Under the pieces are notes generated by a model that was given only the letters and a program-made list of their open reading frames with translations, did no database searches and was not told the origin of the DNA. From positions 1 to 5,136 of the forward strand of contig CABUMF010000071.1 in assembly GCA_902492655.1 (NCBI GenBank): a stretch of DNA of 5,136 bases, in the 5' to 3' direction. This document shows, in pieces, positions 1 to 5,136 of the stretch (positions within the stretch are counted from its first letter, which is position 1; each line of letters starts with the position of its first letter). The stretch comes from an uncultured Eubacteriales bacterium. Lineage in GTDB: Bacteria > Bacillota > Clostridia > HGM11514. The translations under genes were made by a program, and so were the position numbers.

Positions 1-1
1 C

Positions 2-304
2 TATATGCGTCTTAACGATGACGGAAAGACCGTTGCGGCTATGGATTGCCTTGTTCCCGGAATAGGCGAAATAATCGGAGGAAGTCAGAGAGAGGAAAGG
101 CTGGAAATTCTTACAGAAAGAATGAAAGAGCTTAATCTTAAGGAAGAGGACTATTGGTGGTACCTTGACTTAAGAAGATTCGGCGGTGCAAAGCACGCAG
201 GATACGGACTCGGCTTTGAAAGAGCTATTATGTATCTTACGGGTATGTCAAACATAAGAGATGTTATCCCCTTCCCGAGAACAGTTGGAACAGCAGAATT
301 CTAA
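2..304 (+). CDS. asnS: Asparaginyl-tRNA synthetase, C-terminal part (5' end outside window)
   Basis: The protein charges tRNA-Asn with asparagine in the cytoplasm, using ATP. Only the last 100 residues are present. The reading frame is open from the window edge (first full codon TAT at 2-4), so the ATG at 5 is an internal methionine and not a start. The segment matches the end of the class II catalytic core. It contains VPGIGEIIGGSQREER (part of the Asn/Asp-type active site), then WYLDLRRFGGAKHAG, then the class II motif 3 region GYGLGFERAIMYLTG with the ATP-binding arginine, and ends in IRDVIPFPRTVGTAEF. That ending is the usual C-terminus of bacterial AsnRS (the closely related AspRS ends differently). 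Bacterial AsnRS is usually about 460 residues, so roughly three quarters of the gene lies upstream. The stop TAA at 302-304 is followed at once by a strong terminator, so this is the last gene of its transcript. Confidence 0.96.
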   Translation, partial: YMRLNDDGKTVAAMDCLVPGIGEIIGGSQREERLEILTERMKELNLKEEDYWWYLDLRRFGGAKHAGYGLGFERAIMYLTGMSNIRDVIPFPRTVGTAEF

Positions 305-310
305 AATAAA

Positions 311-352
311 AAAATCCGGCTTAAGGCATGATCGCTTAAGCCGGTTTTTGTT
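311..352. terminator. Bidirectional intrinsic terminator between asnS and the Na/Pi transporter gene
   Basis: A perfect 10-bp stem pairs CCGGCTTAAG (316-325) with CTTAAGCCGG (335-344), with a 9-nt loop at 326-334. On the plus strand it is followed by TTTTTGTT (345-352), giving a U-tract for asnS. On the minus strand the A-rich run at 305-314 gives a U-tract for the convergent transporter gene, whose stop codon is at 351-353. One hairpin therefore plausibly stops transcription from both sides. Confidence 0.9.
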
Positions 353-2111
353 AACCCAATCTGTACTTTTTCTTATATGCATCGTACTGTTCAAAGAACT
401 CATTGGCACCTTCACTTTTAACATGACTTAAGTATTCATGAGTTTCAAAGGAATTGTTTGCTATCTCGAGAAGGCAAACCGCAATATTTGAACAATGGTC
501 GGACACTCTTTCGTAGTTTGTCAGCAAATCGGCGAGAACAAAGCCAAGCTCGATTGTGCAATCCCCTTCCTGAAGTCTCTTAATATGATTAAATCTGATT
601 TTGCTTTTGAGCTTATCTATAACCTGTTCCAAGGGCTCTACGGCTTTTGCAACGGACAAATCCTCATCTTTAAGTGCGGTGGATGTAATCTCAAGAATTT
701 CACGAACTGCGGCAGAAATAACCTTTATTTCACCCTTTGCTTCATCGGAAAAATCAATTTTCTTGTCGTAAATCTCTTTTGCAACCTCAGCGATATTTAC
801 AGCATGGTCGGATATTCTTTCAATATCACCTATACAATGAAGAAGTTCCGTCACCTCTCGGCTTTCATTCACAGAAAGCTCCTGAGCCGCAAGCTTTACA
901 AGGTATGTGCTGATTTTATCTTCATACTTGTCCACAATGTTTTCTTCTTCGATAATATTATCAAATTTATCACGGTCAAATTCCTTCAAAAGGTCTGTAG
1001 CTGCAAAAAACGATTGAACCGAAATATCAAACATATTACACACAAGCTCACGGCTCTTTTCAACAGCGAAGGAACCCATCTGAAGAAAACGCTCGTCCAG
1101 GGTTGCAAACATATCATCGTCAACGCCCTTCTTGCCGCGCTTAACTGTCTTAATCGCAAGCTTTTCGATAAGATTGCAAAACGGAATAAGGATAACCGTT
1201 GAAATTACATTAAATCCGGTATGAATTATTGCAATCGTGAATACCGACGAATCGGAAGCCATAAAGTCCCCAAGCCCTAAAACGGGGATGAGTGCATAGA
1301 ACACCGATGTTACTATAACAACGCCGATCATCTTAATATAAAGACATGAAAAAGCAACTCGCTTAGCCTCTCTGTTACCGCTTAAGGAAGAAATAATCGG
1401 CGTTACGGTTGTACCGATATTCATACCGAGGATAATCGGTATCGCAGTTGAAAACGGAATCGTTCCCGCAGCTGCAAGTGCCTGCAAAATACCGATTGAT
1501 GCGGAAGACGACTGAATAATCGAAGCAACAACCGTACCGGCAATTATGCCCATAACGGGATTTGAAAACATTGTAAGCAACTTGAGAAATGCGGCACTTT
1601 CCTTCAAGCCCGACATTGAATCGCTCATAGTTTCCATACCGAACATCAAAACCGCAAACCCAAGCAAGATGGAACCGATATTTTTCTTCTTATCACTTTT
1701 TGTAAAGACAGCAAGCATTATGCCTATAACCGCAAGTATCGGAGTAAAGGATGAAGGCTTAAGAATTCTTATAAAAAATGCGTCGCCGTTGATGCCCGTC
1801 ATACTCAAAAGCCAGGCAGTTACCGTTGTTCCGACATTGGCACCCATTATAATGCTTATGGTTTGTCCGAGCTTCATGATACCCGAGTTAACAAACCCGA
1901 CAAGCATAACGGTAGTTGCAGAAGACGACTGAATAATAGCCGTTACGGCAAAACCGAGGAAAAAGCCTTTAATTCTGTTAGATGTAAGCTTTGCTAAAAT
2001 TGATTCCAGCTTTCCGCCGGCAAGCTTTTTAAGGCTGTCCCCCATTATATCCATACCGTAAAGGAACAAAGCCAGTCCGCCAAGTAAAGTTAGAAAACTA
2101 AAAAAATCCAT
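351..2111 (-). CDS. Na+/phosphate cotransporter family protein with C-terminal PhoU-like domain
   Basis: This is an inner-membrane protein of the NptA/YjbB-like Na/Pi cotransporter family (Na_Pi_cotrans domain twice), 586 residues from the start chosen here. Residues about 6-315 hold eight or nine hydrophobic segments. They include two copies of the family hallmark: IIQSSSATT (about 59-67) followed by GANVGTTVT (90-98), and IIQSSSAS (about 198-205) followed by GMNIGTTVT (229-237). These duplicated QSSS motifs form the substrate and Na+ site in the family. Residues about 330-586 are soluble and helical. They resemble a PhoU domain, with two related motifs, IGDIERISDHAVNIAE (427-442) and NYERVSDHCSNIA (532-544). 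The start was set at 2111 because GGAGG (2120-2124) lies 8 nt upstream, and the protein then begins MDFFSFLTLLGGLALFLYGM, as relatives do. An ATG at 2126 would add five residues but overlaps that ribosome binding site. Phosphate is the expected substrate by family. Transport direction, and whether it imports or exports, cannot be read from sequence. It stands alone between a divergent operon and a convergent asnS. Confidence 0.93.
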   Translation of the reverse strand: MDFFSFLTLLGGLALFLYGMDIMGDSLKKLAGGKLESILAKLTSNRIKGFFLGFAVTAIIQSSSATTVMLVGFVNSGIMKLGQTISIIMGANVGTTVTAWLLSMTGINGDAFFIRILKPSSFTPILAVIGIMLAVFTKSDKKKNIGSILLGFAVLMFGMETMSDSMSGLKESAAFLKLLTMFSNPVMGIIAGTVVASIIQSSSASIGILQALAAAGTIPFSTAIPIILGMNIGTTVTPIISSLSGNREAKRVAFSCLYIKMIGVVIVTSVFYALIPVLGLGDFMASDSSVFTIAIIHTGFNVISTVILIPFCNLIEKLAIKTVKRGKKGVDDDMFATLDERFLQMGSFAVEKSRELVCNMFDISVQSFFAATDLLKEFDRDKFDNIIEEENIVDKYEDKISTYLVKLAAQELSVNESREVTELLHCIGDIERISDHAVNIAEVAKEIYDKKIDFSDEAKGEIKVISAAVREILEITSTALKDEDLSVAKAVEPLEQVIDKLKSKIRFNHIKRLQEGDCTIELGFVLADLLTNYERVSDHCSNIAVCLLEIANNSFETHEYLSHVKSEGANEFFEQYDAYKKKYRLG

Positions 2112-2119
2112 AAAGTCAT

Positions 2120-2124
2120 CCTCC
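2120..2124 (-). promoter_or_regulatory. Ribosome binding site that decides the transporter start
   Basis: The minus strand reads GGAGG here, 8 nt before the ATG at 2111-2109. The alternative ATG at 2126-2124 overlaps this Shine-Dalgarno sequence and has no good one of its own upstream (the preceding bases are ACGGATAATGT). The shorter protein is therefore the likely product. Confidence 0.85.
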
Positions 2125-2151
2125 ATACATTATCCGTAAACTGCCATAATA

Positions 2152-2180
2152 ATTATATAACAAAAATTTATAAAAATCAA
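2152..2180 (-). promoter_or_regulatory. Sigma-A-type promoter for the Na/Pi transporter gene
   Basis: Read on the minus strand, TTGATT (2180-2175) and TATAAT (2157-2152) are separated by exactly 17 bp. That is a perfect -10 box and a 4/6 match to the TTGACA -35 box. Transcription should start near 2145, giving a leader of about 34 nt, too short for a riboswitch. Prediction is from consensus only. Confidence 0.78.
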
Positions 2181-2183
2181 CTA

Positions 2184-2212
2184 TTTACTATTACAATTTT
2201 TTGTGCTATAAT
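2184..2212 (+). promoter_or_regulatory. Sigma-A-type promoter with extended -10 for the trmK operon
   Basis: TTTACT (2184-2189, 4/6 match to the -35 consensus) and a perfect TATAAT (2207-2212) are 17 bp apart. TGTGC directly before the -10 box fits the extended -10 element TRTGn of Gram-positive bacteria. The expected start site is near 2219, leaving a leader of about 33 nt before trmK. Its -35 box lies 3 bp from the -35 box of the divergent transporter promoter. Confidence 0.8.
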
Positions 2213-2225
2213 AGAAATATTATAG
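2206..2225. repeat. Perfect 8-bp inverted repeat over the trmK-operon -10 box and start site
   Basis: CTATAATA (2206-2213) and TATTATAG (2218-2225) are exact reverse complements separated by GAAA. The left arm contains the -10 box, and the right arm covers the expected transcription start. This placement would suit a repressor operator. The arms are almost all A and T, so chance symmetry created by a TATAAT box is a real alternative. Confidence 0.45.
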
Positions 2226-2251
2226 TAATTTAATACGAAGAGGACAAATTT

Positions 2252-2911
2252 ATGCTTTCACCAAGGCTAAAAGCTATATACGATAACATTAACCGATGTG
2301 AGATTTTGGCTGACATAGGCTGTGACCACGGCTTTATTCCCATAGAAGCGGTAAAAAACGGAATAGTTCGCAGAGCTGTTGCGTGCGATGTCAGCAAGCC
2401 TTCTCTTTTAAAGGCTGAAAAAAACATACGGCTCGCAGGGCTTTCAGAAAAAATTGACACACGGTTCGGAGGCGGACTTGAGCCTTTGTCGGAAGGCGAG
2501 GCTGATACCGTAATCATTGCAGGCATGGGCGGGATTCTGATTGCCGATATACTTAAAAGCGGTTTTTCAAAAATAGGTTCCGCAAAGCTGATATTGCAGC
2601 CGATGTCAAATATCCCCGAGCTCAGGGAAAGGCTGGTAAACGGAGGATTTTCAATCACGGGCGAAAGCCTTGTTCGTGAAGAAAGACGGATATATACGGT
2701 CATATCAGCCGAAATCGGCAAAACGGAAGACTATGATTTTGAGGTGGGAACTGCACTTATTGATAATAAAGACCCTCTGCTGAAGGAATGGCTGATTGAA
2801 AGAATTGAATGTGAAAATGAAATTCTTTCAAAAATCCCCCGCGGCTCGGACGATTTCATCAAACACAGCAGACTAAAAGAAAAGTACAAGGAGGTTTCAG
2901 ACAGAATATGA
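2252..2911 (+). CDS. trmK: tRNA (adenine-22-N1)-methyltransferase TrmK
   Basis: This SAM-dependent enzyme methylates N1 of adenine 22 in the D-loop region of certain tRNAs in the cytoplasm (family of Bacillus subtilis TrmK, formerly YqfN). The 219-residue protein begins MLSPRLKAIYDNI, the usual TrmK start. SAM-binding motif I is ADIGCDHGFIP (20-30), and the acidic residue that contacts the SAM ribose is D46 in ACDVS. RFGGGLEPL (71-79) and IAGMGG (89-94) are family-specific blocks, and LILQPM (113-118) follows. Residues about 160-219 are charged and helical, fitting the C-terminal coiled-coil domain of the family. The length is close to the usual size of about 230 residues. The start is supported by AGAGGA (2239-2244), 7 nt upstream. 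It is the first gene of the operon, and its stop overlaps the next start as ATGA (2908-2911), which suggests translational coupling. Confidence 0.94.
   Translation: MLSPRLKAIYDNINRCEILADIGCDHGFIPIEAVKNGIVRRAVACDVSKPSLLKAEKNIRLAGLSEKIDTRFGGGLEPLSEGEADTVIIAGMGGILIADILKSGFSKIGSAKLILQPMSNIPELRERLVNGGFSITGESLVREERRIYTVISAEIGKTEDYDFEVGTALIDNKDPLLKEWLIERIECENEILSKIPRGSDDFIKHSRLKEKYKEVSDRI
2888..2895 (+). promoter_or_regulatory. Strong but distant ribosome binding site for the NIF3-like gene
   Basis: AAGGAGGT is a full match to the Shine-Dalgarno consensus and sits inside the 3' end of trmK. The gap to the ATG at 2908 is 12 nt, longer than the usual 6-9. No in-frame start codon lies closer. Re-initiation by ribosomes finishing trmK, which ends at the overlapping ATGA, may compensate. 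Confidence 0.7.
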
Positions 2912-3654
2912 AAATTTCGGATGCACTTGAAATACTGAATAAAAATGCCCCCTATTCTTTGGCGGAGGACTGGGATAATTCGGGATTTTTGATAGGCAGA
3001 AAGGATACCGAAATATCCAAAATATTGATTTCCCTTGATTTTACACCCGATGTTCTTTTAGAAGCCATAGAAAACGGTTGCAATCTTATCGTTACGCATC
3101 ACCCTTATATTTTCAAAGGTCTTAACAGAATTACCGACGAAACTGTAGTGGGAAGCACCGCGCTTAGGCTCATTGAAAGCAATATTTCGCTGATTTGCGC
3201 TCACACAAACCTCGATGCGGCATACGGCGGTGTTAACGATACCCTTTGCAAGGCTTTGGGAATTGAAGTTATCCCTTCTTCCGAGGAATCAACAATTTGC
3301 AGAGTCGGAATATGGAACAAGCCGCTTTTGTCCGTAATCGAAACGGTTAAATCAGCACTGAATGCGACCGTAAGGATAAGCTTTTCGGACGATATTATGA
3401 TTAATAAGGTTGCGGTTTGCAGCGGCTCGGGATGCGAATTTTTGGAATTTGCCAAAAACAACAACTGCGATATGCTTCTTACATCCGATGCAAAGTATCA
3501 CGATTTTCAAAGGGCGGCAGAGCTTGGAATAATCCTGCTTGACGCCGGACATTTTGAAACGGAAAATATCATATGCCCCGTAATTTCTCGGATGTTTGAC
3601 GGAGTAGAAACTATTATCAGCAAAAAGCATAAAGGATTTTATAAAACAATATAA
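2908..3654 (+). CDS. NIF3-like dinuclear metal centre protein (short form)
   Basis: This is a NIF3/YbgI/YqfO-family protein of 248 residues. The family folds around a pair of metal ions and often assembles into a hexameric ring. Its biochemical role is unsettled; a metal-dependent hydrolase (cyclohydrolase-like) activity or a metal-chaperone role has been suggested, so no reaction is assigned. The expected metal ligands are all visible: H64 and H65 in VTHHPYIF, D103 in AHTNLD, and H215 and E219 in DAGHFETE. AEDWDNSGFLIG (19-30) and SDAKYHDF (193-200) are other family blocks. The first of these is typical, while the second has SDAKYHD where many relatives have GD-KYHD. At 248 residues it corresponds to the short form like E. 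coli YbgI and lacks the roughly 120-residue inserted domain of Bacillus YqfO. It overlaps trmK by 4 bp, and trmK next to nif3 is a conserved Firmicutes pair. Confidence 0.93.
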   Translation: MKISDALEILNKNAPYSLAEDWDNSGFLIGRKDTEISKILISLDFTPDVLLEAIENGCNLIVTHHPYIFKGLNRITDETVVGSTALRLIESNISLICAHTNLDAAYGGVNDTLCKALGIEVIPSSEESTICRVGIWNKPLLSVIETVKSALNATVRISFSDDIMINKVAVCSGSGCEFLEFAKNNNCDMLLTSDAKYHDFQRAAELGIILLDAGHFETENIICPVISRMFDGVETIISKKHKGFYKTI

Positions 3655-3669
3655 GTTAGGAGTTTTCAA

Positions 3670-4845
3670 ATGAGTATTTTCAGACCGGCGGATATAATGA
3701 TTCCGCAAAACCTTGAACTTGAAAAATGGAGCGTGGTTGCCTGTGACCAGTTCACTTCACAGCCCGAATACTGGGAAGAAGTATCCGAAATCGTCGGTGA
3801 CAGCCCTTCTGCGCTGAACCTTGTGTACCCGGAAGCGTTTCTTTCGGAAGGTGACACAAGAATAGAAAAAATAAATACCGCAATGGATAATTACATTGAA
3901 AGCGGCATATTCAAAACATACCCTAACAGCTTTTTTCTTACGGAAAGAACATTAAGCGGAGGCAGGGTTAAAAAAGGTCTTATAGGGCAAATCGACCTTG
4001 AGGAATATGACTTCAATAAGGGTTCAAAATCTGCCGTAAGAGCTACGGAGGGCACAGTTATGGAGCGCATACCTCCGAGGGTGAAAATAAGGCAAGGTGC
4101 GCCTTTGGAGCTTCCGCATATCATCATTCTTATAAACGACCCGGAAGATAAGGTCATGAAAAGCGTTTCAAAAGGAAATTGTCTGTATGATTTTGAGCTG
4201 ATGCAATCGGGCGGAAACCTCAAAGGATTTATTGTAACAAATAATGACGATGTAATCGGCGCAATAGAAGAATATGAAAATTCCGCCGAAGACGGATTTT
4301 CCTACGCTGTCGGTGACGGAAATCATTCACTTGCAACAGCAAAAACCTGTTGGGAAAATATAAAACCAACGCTTTCGGACGAGGAAAGGAAAACACATCC
4401 GGCGCGCTTCTGTCTTTGCGAAATCGAGAATATTCACAATAAAGCAATAGAGTTTGAACCAATCCACAGAGTTGTTTTCGGCTGTGACCCGGAAAAGCTT
4501 ATATCCGATTTCAAATCATCTGTAAACTTGGGAGAAGGTCAGGTTATTGAATACTCATATGGAAACACAAAAGGAAAAATAAGCTTGAACTGCGAGGGAC
4601 TTGCAGTAGGAGAGCTTCAAAAATTTCTTGATAAGGGTAATTTCGAGATTGATTATATACACGGCGCCGATGTCGCCGTAAAGCTTGCCGAAAAGCCGAA
4701 TACCTGCGCATTTCTTCTCCCCTCTCCCGACAAATCCGCGCTTTTCAAAAGCGTAATTGCGGACGGGGCTCTCCCGAGAAAAACATTCTCAATGGGAGAA
4801 GCTAACGAAAAAAGATACTATATGGAAGCCAAAATGATTAAATAA
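3670..4845 (+). CDS. DUF1015 family protein, possible ParB/Srx-like nucleotide-binding enzyme
   Basis: This is a 391-residue cytoplasmic protein with no signal peptide or membrane segment, and it matches the DUF1015 family over its full length. Recognisable blocks are FRPADIMIP (4-12), VACDQFTSQPEYWEEV (23-38), VRATEGTVMERIPPRVKIR (123-141), VGDGNHSLATAK (214-225), NKAIEFEPIHRVV (257-269) and the C-terminal LPRKTFSMGEANEKRYYMEA (368-387). No experimentally firm function is known to me. Other DUF1015 branches carry DGHHR where this one has DGNHS. DGHHR is reminiscent of ParB/Srx-fold nucleotide binders, which include free-serine kinases (SerK, SbnI). From memory, clostridial members of this type often sit near serA/serC, so a serine or phosphoserine role is a guess only. 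The start is backed by TAGGAG (3657-3662), 7 nt upstream. The gene lies 15 bp after the NIF3-like gene with no terminator between them, so it is the last gene of the trmK operon. Confidence 0.9.
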   Translation: MSIFRPADIMIPQNLELEKWSVVACDQFTSQPEYWEEVSEIVGDSPSALNLVYPEAFLSEGDTRIEKINTAMDNYIESGIFKTYPNSFFLTERTLSGGRVKKGLIGQIDLEEYDFNKGSKSAVRATEGTVMERIPPRVKIRQGAPLELPHIIILINDPEDKVMKSVSKGNCLYDFELMQSGGNLKGFIVTNNDDVIGAIEEYENSAEDGFSYAVGDGNHSLATAKTCWENIKPTLSDEERKTHPARFCLCEIENIHNKAIEFEPIHRVVFGCDPEKLISDFKSSVNLGEGQVIEYSYGNTKGKISLNCEGLAVGELQKFLDKGNFEIDYIHGADVAVKLAEKPNTCAFLLPSPDKSALFKSVIADGALPRKTFSMGEANEKRYYMEAKMIK

Positions 4846-4858
4846 CAAGCTTAAATTC

Positions 4859-4895
4859 AATAAAATAAGAGAGCGTTTTGCTCCCTTATTTTATT
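4859..4895. terminator. Bidirectional terminator between the trmK operon and the SDR gene
   Basis: AATAAAATAAGAGAGC (4859-4874) pairs with GCTCCCTTATTTTATT (4880-4895) around a 5-nt loop, GTTTT. There is one A-C mismatch (4870/4884) in the 16-bp stem. The base of the stem is A/T only, so TTATTTTATT serves as the U-rich tract on the plus strand, and the complement of the left arm does so on the minus strand. The stop codon of the minus-strand SDR gene (4886-4888) lies inside the stem. Confidence 0.83.
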
Positions 4896-5136
4896 ATGGG
4901 ATAAAGCTGAATCGTATTTCCGCCGTCAACAACCAATTCTGCTCCTGTGGTGTTTCTCGCATGAACTGCAAAATACCACACAGCATCGGCTATATCCTCT
5001 CCCACCGCAATATCACCCAAGGGTGTAAATCTTGATGGTACATTTGCATAAAATTCAGGATTCTTATCCCACCTGTCGGTTTTAATCATTCCCGGAAGAA
5101 CAGCGTTTACGCGTATGTTGTACTTGCCGAAATCAA
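4886..5136 (-). CDS. Short-chain dehydrogenase/reductase, C-terminal part (5' end outside window)
   Basis: This is the end of an NAD(P)-dependent SDR-family oxidoreductase; the substrate is unknown. The frame stays open to the window edge, with the last full codon at 5134-5132, so 82 residues are visible and the ATG at 5089 is internal. The first residues, DFGKYNIRVNAVLPGMIKTD, carry the hallmark RVNAV-PG block that follows the catalytic YxxxK helix. Further on, PLGDIAVGEDIADAVWYFA matches the usual P-G...EDIA-AV-FL helix, and GAELVVDGGNT is the classical SDR C-terminal VDGG strand. The Rossmann glycine motif and catalytic Ser, Tyr and Lys would lie beyond the window. A tail of about eight residues (IQLYPIIK) after VDGGNT is in the normal range. 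It converges on the trmK operon and shares its terminator. Classical SDRs are usually about 250 residues, so about two thirds is missing. Confidence 0.9.
   Translation of the reverse strand, partial: DFGKYNIRVNAVLPGMIKTDRWDKNPEFYANVPSRFTPLGDIAVGEDIADAVWYFAVHARNTTGAELVVDGGNTIQLYPIIK

Noticed and set aside
5..304. ATG at 5 as the start of a small 99-residue protein
   Set aside because: The frame is open to the window edge and the sequence is the C-terminal catalytic core of AsnRS, so this methionine is internal.
495..1202. Long open plus-strand frame (235 codons) opposite the transporter gene
   Set aside because: It is antisense to the PhoU-like domain coding region. Its protein is low-complexity and rich in Phe, Cys, Asn and Lys with no family resemblance, and the minus-strand frame is clearly the conserved one.
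2184..2195. TTTACT-ATTACA as a possible PhoP/Pho-box direct repeat near the phosphate-transporter promoter
   Set aside because: The two units are directly adjacent instead of about 5 bp apart, there is no third or fourth unit, and the first is better explained as the -35 box of the trmK promoter.
2112..2251. Riboswitch or T-box leader in the divergent intergenic region
   Set aside because: The predicted leaders are only about 33-34 nt each, with no T-box sequence, conserved aptamer or leader terminator.
2230..2721. Minus-strand frame of 163 codons opposite trmK
   Set aside because: It is Ser/Pro/Ile-rich, with no recognisable motif, and is a shadow of the well-conserved TrmK frame.
3352..4462. 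Several minus-strand frames of 63-118 codons opposite the NIF3-like and DUF1015 genes
   Set aside because: None has a plausible ribosome binding site and promoter together or family resemblance. The plus-strand proteins explain the sequence.
4886..5089. ATG at 5089 as the start of a small 67-residue protein
   Set aside because: The frame continues upstream to the window edge with the SDR block RVNAVLPG, so the methionine is internal to a larger SDR gene.

Overview
The window looks like ordinary chromosome from an anaerobic, moderately AT-rich Firmicute, most likely in the Clostridia. The evidence is the strong GGAGG-type ribosome binding sites, the consensus sigma-A promoters, the AT-rich intergenic DNA and the trmK-nif3 gene pair that is typical of Firmicutes. 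No species can be named. There is no RNA gene, mobile element, CRISPR array or phage signal.

Layout. (1) Positions 2-304, plus strand, hold the last 100 residues of asparaginyl-tRNA synthetase (asnS). A strong hairpin at 316-344 follows and works as a terminator in both directions. (2) Positions 351-2111, minus strand, encode a Na+/phosphate cotransporter-family membrane protein with two inverted QSSS repeats and a C-terminal PhoU-like domain. Its start is best placed at 2111, not at the first in-frame ATG at 2126. (3) Positions 2112-2251 are a compact regulatory region with two divergent promoters whose -35 boxes lie 3 bp apart. A perfect 8-bp inverted repeat covers the -10 box and start site of the rightward promoter. 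(4) Positions 2252-4845, plus strand, are a three-gene operon: trmK (tRNA m1A22 methyltransferase), a short NIF3-like dinuclear-metal protein that overlaps trmK by 4 bp, and a DUF1015 protein 15 bp further on. (5) An imperfect hairpin at 4859-4895 ends the operon. It also serves the convergent minus-strand gene at 4886-5136, the C-terminal 82 residues of a short-chain dehydrogenase/reductase that runs off the window.

How the genes work together. asnS and trmK both act on tRNA, but they are separate transcription units with an inward-facing transporter gene between them. trmK-nif3 is a conserved pair whose functional link is unknown. The DUF1015 gene in the same operon is the least understood protein here. 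Its DGNHS motif resembles the DGHHR motif of ParB/Srx-fold nucleotide-binding proteins, a fold that includes free-serine kinases. I found no convincing new defence, mobile or RNA system. The points most worth a second look are the back-to-back promoter architecture, the possible operator, and the role of the DUF1015 protein with trmK and nif3.
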